Positions 9,982-16,304 of a stretch of DNA of 64,000 nucleotides are shown piece after piece. Below the pieces are notes generated by a model that worked only from the letters and a program-made list of their open reading frames with translations, searched no databases and was not told the DNA's origin. Position 1 is the stretch's first letter. Every line of letters begins with the position of its first letter. Source of the stretch: Rhodanobacteraceae bacterium (GTDB lineage: Bacteria > Pseudomonadota > Gammaproteobacteria > Xanthomonadales > Rhodanobacteraceae); the NCBI GenBank assembly GCA_004299555.1, contig SCQU01000010.1, positions 62,001 to 126,000 of the forward strand, given 5' to 3'. The translations under genes and the position numbers were made by a program.

Positions 9982-10347
9982 CTACGTCGAGGGTCCCCCG
10001 CGGTTGGCAGGCTTTTCAGGGAAACGCCGGTGGGTACTGTCACGCACGTCGATGTCGAACAAGACCTCAAGCGGTGCGCCGTCCGGTACCGGCAGCTCGG
10101 TGTGCAGCCCGTCGCGACTAGGCAAGCGCGAGGCCAGTGCCCGCACGCTCGCTTCGGCCAGCATGACGCACCAGCCGGAACCATCGCGCCGCCAGCCGTT
10201 CGCTTTGCTGACAGCCAGGCGCTGTTGGGTCGTACTGCCGTCGGGCCAACATGTGGTGTTGACCAGCATCTCGCCGTCCAGCAGGCGAGCGAGTTCCGCT
10301 TCGTCGATGCGCAATCGTAGCGATTGCGCTTGGAATTGCACCCTCAT
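9982..10347 (-). CDS. Small conserved protein of molybdenum-cofactor loci (DUF7009-like)
   Basis: This gene encodes about 121 residues with no signal peptide or membrane segment. The start MRVQFQAQSLRLRIDEAELARL resembles small proteins often found in Moco gene clusters, which I recall as DUF7009; that name comes from memory and was not searched. Its ATG overlaps the mobA stop (ATGA), so it is translationally coupled to mobA and is very probably real. Two conserved-looking cysteines occur in TTCWPDG and GWCVML. The function is unknown. The position between mobA and the molybdate transporter suggests a role in cofactor insertion or metal handling, but nothing in the sequence shows one. Confidence 0.75.
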   Translation of the reverse strand: MRVQFQAQSLRLRIDEAELARLLDGEMLVNTTCWPDGSTTQQRLAVSKANGWRRDGSGWCVMLAEASVRALASRLPSRDGLHTELPVPDGAPLEVLFDIDVRDSTHRRFPEKPANRGGPST

Positions 10348-10916
10348 CTGGCCACCTCGTTCCAAACCGCCTCGGTGTTGCAATCGGTCAGCTGCGTCAT
10401 TTCGTTCGGCGCCAGCGGGATTTCCGCAAGGCCGACGGTCTGTTGCAACGTGCGCAGCGAGCGGGCGCGCGGGTCATCGCCGTCTGCAAGCGTGTCCAGT
10501 ACGCTCCGGCAGCGCGTGTCGACGCGCAGCCGGAACGGCAGGACGTGGCCCGCGAAGCGCAGGCAGGGCGCCTGTGGTTGGTGTGCGCGCAGCCGCTGCA
10601 GCAGCGCGGGTTGGAGTAATGGCATGTCGACCGGGATCACCAGCCACTGCATGTCGCCATTCCTCGCGTGGGCAACACCCGCCAGGCCCGACACCGGCCC
10701 GGCTTGAGCGCGTGCGTCGGCGACACCGTGGTAATCCGGACGCGTGCCGCTGACAACCGCGTCGTCCACGCCCGTCGCGCGCAGCAGCGCGAGCTGGTGT
10801 TCAATCAACGGGTGGTCATGCCACACGAGCAGTGCCTTGTCGCAACCCATGCGGCGCGATTGCCCGCCTGCAAGCACGACGCCAAGGCACGGCAGTGCGT
10901 CAGTGCCCGTGGACAT
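10344..10916 (-). CDS. mobA: Molybdenum cofactor guanylyltransferase MobA
   Basis: MobA adds GMP to molybdopterin to make the MGD form of the cofactor used by NarG. The product is about 190 residues. The nucleotidyltransferase signature GVVLAGGQSRRMGCDKALL is at about residues 11-29, and the metal/nucleotide-binding VIPVDMPLL follows at about residue 90. The ATG at 10916 overlaps the end of moaE by 17 bases and gives the normal N-terminus; the longer open frame upstream is a moaE shadow. No mobB is present beside it. Confidence 0.93.
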   Translation of the reverse strand: MSTGTDALPCLGVVLAGGQSRRMGCDKALLVWHDHPLIEHQLALLRATGVDDAVVSGTRPDYHGVADARAQAGPVSGLAGVAHARNGDMQWLVIPVDMPLLQPALLQRLRAHQPQAPCLRFAGHVLPFRLRVDTRCRSVLDTLADGDDPRARSLRTLQQTVGLAEIPLAPNEMTQLTDCNTEAVWNEVAR

Positions 10917-11412
10917 GGCCGACGTTCGTATGACTGCCCGCCGGTGCGCGCTCGGTTGCAGGCGCCGCTTCGCACAGCGAGCAGCCTTCGCTCCAGCCAC
11001 TGTCGCCGTCGAGGTAATGTTCCTGCTTCCAGATCGGCGCTTCGTGCTTGAGTACCTCGATGGCGAGCCGGCAGGCGCGAAACGCCTCGTCGCGATGTGG
11101 CGTGCCGGCCGCTACCAGCACCGCCAGGTCTTCCAGACCCAGATCGCCCTTGGCGTGGGCCACGTAGAGCTTCAGCGGCTCGCCGACCTCGGCCCGTGCC
11201 CGCACGTCGATGGCACGGAAAGTCTTGAGGACCAACGGCTCGAACAGGTCGTAGGTGATGCCGGTGACGATGCGCCCCAGGTTGTGATTGCGTACGCGGC
11301 CGACAAAGAGCGCAATACCGCCGAACCGTGCATCGGACACGAACGCAAGCGCCGCGGCCGGGTCCAGCCGCGCCGTGCGGATGTCAACGATCCCTGCGTA
11401 CAGGTCTTCCAT
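10900..11412 (-). CDS. moaE: Molybdopterin synthase catalytic (large) subunit MoaE
   Basis: MoaE forms a heterotetramer with MoaD and puts two sulfurs on precursor Z (cPMP) to make molybdopterin. The 170-residue product has the core FVGRVRNHNLGRIVTGITYD, the HRDEAF segment and the catalytic lysine motif EAPIWKQEHY. The C-terminal tail of about 25 residues after the core is longer than in most MoaE and ends HTNVGHVHGH, a histidine-rich stretch that could bind metal or be a simple extension. It begins one base after the moaD stop and overlaps mobA at its end. Confidence 0.95.
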   Translation of the reverse strand: MEDLYAGIVDIRTARLDPAAALAFVSDARFGGIALFVGRVRNHNLGRIVTGITYDLFEPLVLKTFRAIDVRARAEVGEPLKLYVAHAKGDLGLEDLAVLVAAGTPHRDEAFRACRLAIEVLKHEAPIWKQEHYLDGDSGWSEGCSLCEAAPATERAPAGSHTNVGHVHGH

Positions 11413-11413
11413 C

Positions 11414-11674
11414 TCAGCCTCCGCTTACCGGTGGCAGGATCACGAGTTCTCCATTTCGGGGGATGGAATCGTGGTCATGCAAGATCGTGTCGGTGGTAGC
11501 AAGCGCCGAACCGCGCACGGCGCTCTCGCTTACCTGCGATGTGTGTGTTTTGAGGAACGCGACCAGGTGTTCGCGCAGCTCGCCAATCGTACAGCCCTCT
11601 GGCACCTCGAGCTCAAGGTAACCGGTTGGATCGGCGTCGCGCAGCGCGCCGTAAAGTGCAAGGTGCAAATTCAT
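11414..11674 (-). CDS. moaD: Molybdopterin synthase sulfur carrier (small) subunit MoaD
   Basis: This is an 86-residue ubiquitin-fold sulfur carrier. It ends in the obligatory Gly-Gly, in the segment LVILPPVSGG, which becomes a thiocarboxylate donor for MoaE. The start overlaps the moeA stop in an ATGA arrangement and the gene is followed directly by moaE, so the two subunits are coupled. No moeB gene, which would activate the C-terminus, lies in the window. Confidence 0.95.
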   Translation of the reverse strand: MNLHLALYGALRDADPTGYLELEVPEGCTIGELREHLVAFLKTHTSQVSESAVRGSALATTDTILHDHDSIPRNGELVILPPVSGG

Positions 11675-12924
11675 GACGGATAGCTCCCCACCAGCGGAGT
11701 TTCCAGGTGACCAAGGCCATAGACGTCAACCGGTGCCCCGGCGGGCAAACCGGTTGCCTCACACGGCACCACGACCCAGGCGTTGGCGTCAGCCAGCGGA
11801 CGAATGCGGTAGGACTGCTGGCCGGGCAGGACGATTGCCCGAAGCCCGCCATCGGCGTCCATCGCCACGCGCGACTTGAGATGGAAGCGCAGCGCGGGTT
11901 GTTTGGTGTAGGGAGCCGCAAGCGGAACACGCCAAGCCACTTCGCGCGGCAATCCGAGCATCGCGCGTAGCGCCGGCTCCACGAAAAAACGCAATCCCAC
12001 CGCAACCGCAATCGGATTGCCGGGCAGGCCGAAGAACAAGCCGCCGTTCGGCAGGCGTGCAAACAGCAGCGGTTTGCCCGGACGGATCGCCAGCTTGTGG
12101 AACAGGATTTCCGCGTGGAGTTGCTGCAAGGCCTGCGGCACGAAGTCATGGCGGCCCATCGATACCGCACCGGTCGAAATGACGATGCGCGCACCGCTCG
12201 CCTGCGCGCGTTCGAACGCGGCGAGGAACGGCTGCACCTCGTCACCCACGGTTTCCCGATGGGTCAACTCGGCGCCGGCGCGCGGAATACGCGCGGCCAG
12301 GAACGGGCCGTTGGAATTGCGGATCTGGCCCGAAGCGAGCGGTGTTGCCGCGTCATCGACCAGCTCCCGGCCTGTGCACAGCACGGCGACACGCGGCCGC
12401 TGGACTACGTCGACCACGGGGATGCCGAGCGCTGCGAGCAGCATCAGATGTTGCGGAGCCAGCGTCGTGCCGGCTGCCAACACGCTCTCCCCGATGGCGA
12501 CGTCCGAGCCGGCCCGACGCACGTTTTGCCACGGATCGACGTTGGCCAGCAGACGCACACGCGGCGGCGCGTCGAGGCGTTCGGTGCGTTCCACCGGGAT
12601 CACGCGGTCCAGGCCGTCGGGTACGCACGCGCCGGTCATGATTTCCCACGCACCGCCTGCCGCCCTGCGCGACTCGTCGCCGGCGGCCTGCTCACCTTCG
12701 ATGGGCCATTCACTGCCAGCCGTGAGTGGTGCGCCCTTGCCGGCCAGCGCAAAACCATCCATCGCCGAGTTGTCGAACGGCGGCAGGGGGTTCATCGCCG
12801 TAACGGGCTGCGCAAGCGTCCGGCCCAGCGCGTCGTTGATCGCACAGGTTTCGGGTGAGAGGCGTGTGCAGGCGCCGAGGATACGGTCGAGGGCCTGGTC
12901 GGGATCGAGCAGGGCGTGACTCAT
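11671..12924 (-). CDS. moeA: Molybdopterin molybdenumtransferase MoeA
   Basis: MoeA inserts molybdate into adenylylated molybdopterin. The product is about 417 residues, normal for the family. It opens MSHALLDPDQALDRIL, has the conserved PPFDNSAMDGFAL loop at about residue 50, the PRVAVLCTGRELV segment and SNGPFLAARI before the MoCF-like domain, and GKPLLFARL and GLPGNPIAV in the nucleotide/pterin-binding part. The ATG at 12924 overlaps the 3' end of the upstream moaC-moaB gene by four bases. The frame is open 92 codons further upstream but that part is a shadow of the previous gene. Confidence 0.95.
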   Translation of the reverse strand: MSHALLDPDQALDRILGACTRLSPETCAINDALGRTLAQPVTAMNPLPPFDNSAMDGFALAGKGAPLTAGSEWPIEGEQAAGDESRRAAGGAWEIMTGACVPDGLDRVIPVERTERLDAPPRVRLLANVDPWQNVRRAGSDVAIGESVLAAGTTLAPQHLMLLAALGIPVVDVVQRPRVAVLCTGRELVDDAATPLASGQIRNSNGPFLAARIPRAGAELTHRETVGDEVQPFLAAFERAQASGARIVISTGAVSMGRHDFVPQALQQLHAEILFHKLAIRPGKPLLFARLPNGGLFFGLPGNPIAVAVGLRFFVEPALRAMLGLPREVAWRVPLAAPYTKQPALRFHLKSRVAMDADGGLRAIVLPGQQSYRIRPLADANAWVVVPCEATGLPAGAPVDVYGLGHLETPLVGSYPS

Positions 12925-13919
12925 GCATGCCCCTCGCCGGCCACCATCGCCAGTGCATGCGCCAGGATCGGCGCGAGGATGTCCATGCCCTGGGCGACGG
13001 CCTTCGCGCTGCCGGGCAGGGCAATGACCAGCGTACCGCCGACCAGCACGGCGTCGGCACGGCTCAACCAGGCAAGGGGCGTGTGCTGGCTGCTCTCGCT
13101 GCGGAACATCTCGCCGATGCCGCTTACATGCTTGTCCGCGGCCAGGGCGAGTGCTTCGGGGGTTGCATCGCGCGGCCCCACGCCGGTGCCGCCAGTACAC
13201 AGGACCAGCTTGATGCCAACGGCTGCGAGTTCGCGCAGCCGTGCAGCCAATGGTTCAGCACCATCGGCGTGTAGCTCGGCCGGGCCCACGTTGGCACCCA
13301 GCGTGCTCAAGCGCGCGACCAGCAACGGGCCGGATGCGTCTTCGTATTCGCCGCGGCTGGCACGGTCGCTCAGGGTAATTACTACCGCGGCAACGCCGTC
13401 CAGCCGCGCCGGTGCGCGCGGGCGGTACCGATCACGCTCCTTGTCGTCGGTGCCTTCAGGATGGAACCACAGACCTTTCTTGCCGCCCTCCTTGAACAAC
13501 AGACGCACGCGACCGAAAGACAGCGCCGGTTCCACCGGTTTTGTGAGGTCGTACAGCGTCAGCAGTGCCGCGCTCACGCCGGCCAGGGCTTCCATCTCGA
13601 CACCGGTACGCGCGTGCGTGGCCACCTCGCAATACACGCGGATCGCGCGTCGCGCGGGCACGCTCTCGCAGCGTACGTCCACCTTCTCGATTGGCAGCGG
13701 GTGGCACAGTGGGATCAAGTGCGAAGCGTTCTTGGCTCCCTGCAGCCCGGCCACCTCGGCCATCACCATGGCATCACCCTTCGGCAACCGCCGCTCGACA
13801 ATCGCCTCGAAGGCACTGCCCGCGGCAAGTTCACCCACCGCGACCGCACGCCGCGCCGTGACGCGCTTGTGGCCGACATCGGCCATGTGGAAATGCGGGT
13901 TTTCGTCATGCGCTGCCAC
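12921..13919 (-). CDS. moaCB: Bifunctional MoaC-MoaB/MogA fusion protein
   Basis: This 332-residue protein joins two Moco enzymes. Residues about 1-155 are MoaC, cyclic pyranopterin monophosphate synthase, with KGDAMVMAEVAGLQGAK, the SHLIPLCHPLPIE motif and the GVEMEALAGVSAALLTLYDL helix. Residues about 175-332 are a MoaB/MogA adenylyltransferase domain with VVITLSDRASRGEYEDASGP, LCTGGTGVGPRDATPEAL and ALPGSAKAV. Such fusions are known in some bacteria and put an early and a late step of cofactor synthesis on one chain. It lies three bases downstream of moaA and overlaps moeA. The ATG at 13919 gives a normal MoaC start with a short N-terminal tail. Confidence 0.94.
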   Translation of the reverse strand: MAAHDENPHFHMADVGHKRVTARRAVAVGELAAGSAFEAIVERRLPKGDAMVMAEVAGLQGAKNASHLIPLCHPLPIEKVDVRCESVPARRAIRVYCEVATHARTGVEMEALAGVSAALLTLYDLTKPVEPALSFGRVRLLFKEGGKKGLWFHPEGTDDKERDRYRPRAPARLDGVAAVVITLSDRASRGEYEDASGPLLVARLSTLGANVGPAELHADGAEPLAARLRELAAVGIKLVLCTGGTGVGPRDATPEALALAADKHVSGIGEMFRSESSQHTPLAWLSRADAVLVGGTLVIALPGSAKAVAQGMDILAPILAHALAMVAGEGHA

Positions 13920-13922
13920 GCG

Positions 13923-14936
13923 TCAACCTCCGATATAGGACATTTCGATTTTCTTGCGGCCGGCAGCCGTCGCGGCGGTGCGCAGTTCCGAATAACGGTC
14001 GCGCCGTACATGCCATACCGCCGCGAGCTTCCCGGTGATGGCCTCGTCGCTGGCACCGCCGCGCAACATGCCGCGCAAGTCGGCACCCGTGGCCGCGAAC
14101 AGGCAGGTATACAGGCGCCCCTCGGCGGACAACCGTGCGCGCGTACAACCGCCACAGAACGGCCGCGTCACCGACGCGATCACGCCGATTTCGCCGCCGC
14201 CGTCCCGGTAGCGCCAACGCACAGCTACCTCGCCCGGGTAGTTGGGCGGCGCCTGCTCAATGGGCCAGCGCGCGTCGATGCGCGCGAGGATTTCCTTGGC
14301 AGTCACCACCTCGTCAAGGCGCCAGCCGTTGGTGGTGCCAACATCCATGAACTCGATGAAGCGCAGGATCTGACCGGTGCCGCGGAAGTGCTCGGCCATC
14401 GCCTCGATTGCCTGGTCGTTGGCACCGCGGCGCACCACCATGTTCACCTTGACCGGCGCCAGTCCCGCAGCCGCGGCATGATCGATGGCCGCCAACACCT
14501 TGGCGACCGGAAACCCGACGCCGTTCATTGCCTTGAACGTCGCATCGTCCAGCGCATCCAGGCTGATCGTGATGCGCTTGAGGCCAGCTTTACGCAGGCG
14601 TTCGGCTTTCTCCCGGCTCAGCAGAGAGCCGTTGGTGGTCAGGCTGATGTCCTCGATGCCGTGCGTAGGCGCCAGCATGGCCACCAGCTGCCCGAGGTCG
14701 CGGCGCACCAGCGGCTCGCCGCCGGTCAGCCGCAGCTTGCGCACGCCCAAGCCGGCGAACAGGCGCGTCAAACGCGCGATCTCGTCAAAGCTCAGCAGGC
14801 TCGCGCGCGGCAAGAACGCATGGTCGGCGCCGAACAGCTCCCGCGGCATGCAATAGGTGCAGCGGAAGTTGCAGCGGTCCGTCACCGAAATCCGCAGGTC
14901 GTGCAGCGCGCGGCCAAGTTCATCGCGCGTATTCAT
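13923..14936 (-). CDS. moaA: GTP 3',8-cyclase MoaA
   Basis: MoaA is the radical-SAM enzyme that starts Moco synthesis from GTP. The 337-residue product has the N-terminal cluster motif C22-x3-C26-x2-C29 (DRCNFRCTYC), the LRLTGGEPLVRRDL motif, the C-terminal cluster segment CGGCTRARLSAEGRLYTC and the catalytic C-terminal Gly-Gly in MSYIGG. The start at 14936 gives the usual short N-terminus before LRISVTD. No good ribosome binding site stands before this ATG; instead its ATG overlaps the TGA of a 35-codon leader ORF, so translation is probably coupled to that ORF. It is the first enzyme gene of the molybdenum operon and lies behind a Moco riboswitch. Confidence 0.96.
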   Translation of the reverse strand: MNTRDELGRALHDLRISVTDRCNFRCTYCMPRELFGADHAFLPRASLLSFDEIARLTRLFAGLGVRKLRLTGGEPLVRRDLGQLVAMLAPTHGIEDISLTTNGSLLSREKAERLRKAGLKRITISLDALDDATFKAMNGVGFPVAKVLAAIDHAAAAGLAPVKVNMVVRRGANDQAIEAMAEHFRGTGQILRFIEFMDVGTTNGWRLDEVVTAKEILARIDARWPIEQAPPNYPGEVAVRWRYRDGGGEIGVIASVTRPFCGGCTRARLSAEGRLYTCLFAATGADLRGMLRGGASDEAITGKLAAVWHVRRDRYSELRTAATAAGRKKIEMSYIGG

Positions 14937-15040
14937 CCGCGCGGTACCCGCGTGGGCAAACTACATGTCCCGCATGAACGCGAGGCTTGCGATGCGTGGT
15001 ACCACGCGCGATGACAGCCGCGATCGGCCGAAGACTGCAT
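14933..15040 (-). CDS. 35-residue leader ORF linking the Moco riboswitch to moaA
   Basis: A short ORF begins at the ATG at 15040, six bases after the GGAAAGGAG that closes the Moco aptamer and that makes a strong Shine-Dalgarno sequence. It ends with a TGA overlapping the moaA start codon (ATGA). The peptide begins MQSSADRGCH and contains three cysteines, two in CGTC, plus two histidines. No family is recognised. What the sequence shows is the placement: if the aptamer sequesters GGAAAGGAG, it would block this ORF directly and moaA by coupling. Whether the peptide itself matters is unknown. Confidence 0.55.
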   Translation of the reverse strand: MQSSADRGCHRAWYHASQASRSCGTCSLPTRVPRG

Positions 15041-15158
15041 GCTCTGCTCCTTTCCAAGGTCGGGAGGCAAACGCGTTTCCGCGTCCACCCTGGTGGCCCG
15101 CAGGCCACGGGCGCCGGACCGTATCCCCGCAGGGATGAAGGTGCGGCGCCTCGGAGTT
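15041..15158 (-). ncRNA. Moco riboswitch (molybdenum cofactor RNA motif) upstream of moaA
   Basis: Reading the minus strand from about 15158, the leader contains elements I recognise from the Moco RNA motif (Rfam RF01055, from memory). There is an opening ACTCCGAGGC, a TGGCCTGCGGGCCACCAGGG hairpin region, GTGGACGCGGAAACGCGT with a GAAA tetraloop on a perfect ACGCG/CGCGT stem, then TGCCTCCCGACC, and a closing TTGGAAAGGAGCA whose GGAG can pair with the opening CTCC. In E. coli this motif precedes moaA and represses it when cofactor is plentiful. Here it precedes the complete moa-moe-mob-mod operon, so it would sense the end product of the genes it controls. The extended stems suggest the Moco rather than the reduced tungsten-cofactor form; this is inference. 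Confidence 0.85.
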
Positions 15159-15165
15159 GTCGATT

Positions 15166-15195
15166 CATAGCCTACATCAAACGGGTCGCCGGCAA
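15166..15195 (-). promoter_or_regulatory. Sigma-70-like promoter for the Moco riboswitch operon
   Basis: On the minus strand TTGCCG (15195-15190) is followed after 18 bases by GCTATG (15171-15166), with TATGAA as an alternative. The start would fall near 15159, exactly at the 5' edge of the aptamer, which supports both calls. A half-site TTGAT lies in the spacer, but there is no good second half, so FNR control is not claimed. Confidence 0.5.
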
Positions 15196-15371
15196 GCCGC
15201 AGCACCATGAAATCGGGTGTCGCGTGCGACGGCGACGGTCGGATCAGCGTCCCAACCCCAAACGCAGGCGCAAGGCATGAAATGCAGCGGTGATGGCGGG
15301 CCAGGCACCCGGCGTCAACCGCGGACGTCGGCCGTGCTGTGTTCGCGGTGGCCGGGGCGTACCATGGCGGC

Positions 15372-16304
15372 ATGCCGGAAATGCCTGAAGTGGAAACCCT
15401 CCGCCGTGGCCTCGAGGCCAGTGTGCGCGGAGCGCGCATCGAGGCGGTCAAGGTATTGTGGCCGCCGTTTGTCAACGCTTCCCGCCCGCTCCTCGATGCG
15501 GTGGTGGCGGGGCATCGGATTGGTGCGATCCGTCGCCGCGGCAAGGCGTTGATCTTCGACCTGGACCATGACTGGCATCTGCTGGTGCATCTGAAGATGA
15601 CCGGGCAGGTCGTGGTGCGCCGGCACGGACAGCCTGTGGTATTCGGCGGGCACCCGACCGCGAACATCGTCGGGCCGATGCCGAACACCTGGACGCGTGC
15701 GGTGTTCACCCTGAGCGCGGGCCGAATGCTGTACATCAACGACCAGCGCAAGTTCGCCCGCGTGCGGGTGGTCACCACGGAGACCCTTGCCGCTGACCCA
15801 TTTTTCCTGCACATGGGCCCCGAAGCGTTGGGTCCGGGATTCACCCTCGCCGTTTTCCGCCAACGCCTGGCCCGCTACCGGTCGGCGCCCATCAAGGCGG
15901 CGTTGCTGGACCAGGCGACGGTCGCCGGAATCGGCAACATCTATGCCGACGAATGCCTGCACCTGGCGCGGATCCACCCGCGCCAGCCGACGGCCAGCGT
16001 GACAGCGGCTGCGCTGCGCCGCCTGCACCGGGCAATCCGCGTCATCCTGCGCGATGCGGTCGCCCACTGTGGCACGTCTTTTCCCGCTTTCATCCGGGAC
16101 GGCCGCCACCACGACACCTGGCTCGATCGCGCCCGCCTGTTCGGCCGCGAAGGTCAACCCTGCCGCGTGTGCGGAACGCCGATCGAGCGCACCCGCGTGG
16201 CCGGCCGGGGAACCAACTTTTGCCCGCATTGCCAGCCCGTTGCGGCGGCACCTGCACCGGGCCGGCCTTCGGCCGGGCGGAGGGAGCGTCATTCGAGCGA
16301 ATGA
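15372..16304 (+). CDS. mutM: Formamidopyrimidine-DNA glycosylase MutM (Fpg)
   Basis: MutM removes oxidised purines such as 8-oxoguanine and cuts the DNA by beta/delta elimination. The product is about 310 residues. The start at 15372 is fixed by chemistry: after Met removal the catalytic Pro and Glu must lead the chain, and this ATG gives MPEMPEVETLRRGL. The frame is open 11 codons upstream but that would bury the catalytic proline. The H2TH region IGNIYADECLHLARIHP and the C-terminal zinc finger C-x2-C-x16-C-x2-C (CRVCG through FCPHC) are intact. About 30 residues follow the finger, somewhat longer than usual. Its 3' end overlaps the convergent sucA by 16 bases. Confidence 0.95.
   Translation: MPEMPEVETLRRGLEASVRGARIEAVKVLWPPFVNASRPLLDAVVAGHRIGAIRRRGKALIFDLDHDWHLLVHLKMTGQVVVRRHGQPVVFGGHPTANIVGPMPNTWTRAVFTLSAGRMLYINDQRKFARVRVVTTETLAADPFFLHMGPEALGPGFTLAVFRQRLARYRSAPIKAALLDQATVAGIGNIYADECLHLARIHPRQPTASVTAAALRRLHRAIRVILRDAVAHCGTSFPAFIRDGRHHDTWLDRARLFGREGQPCRVCGTPIERTRVAGRGTNFCPHCQPVAAAPAPGRPSAGRRERHSSE

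Noticed and set aside
15172-15179. TTGAT half-site in the moaA promoter spacer
   Set aside because: No second half-site at the right distance, so no evidence for FNR control of the Moco operon.
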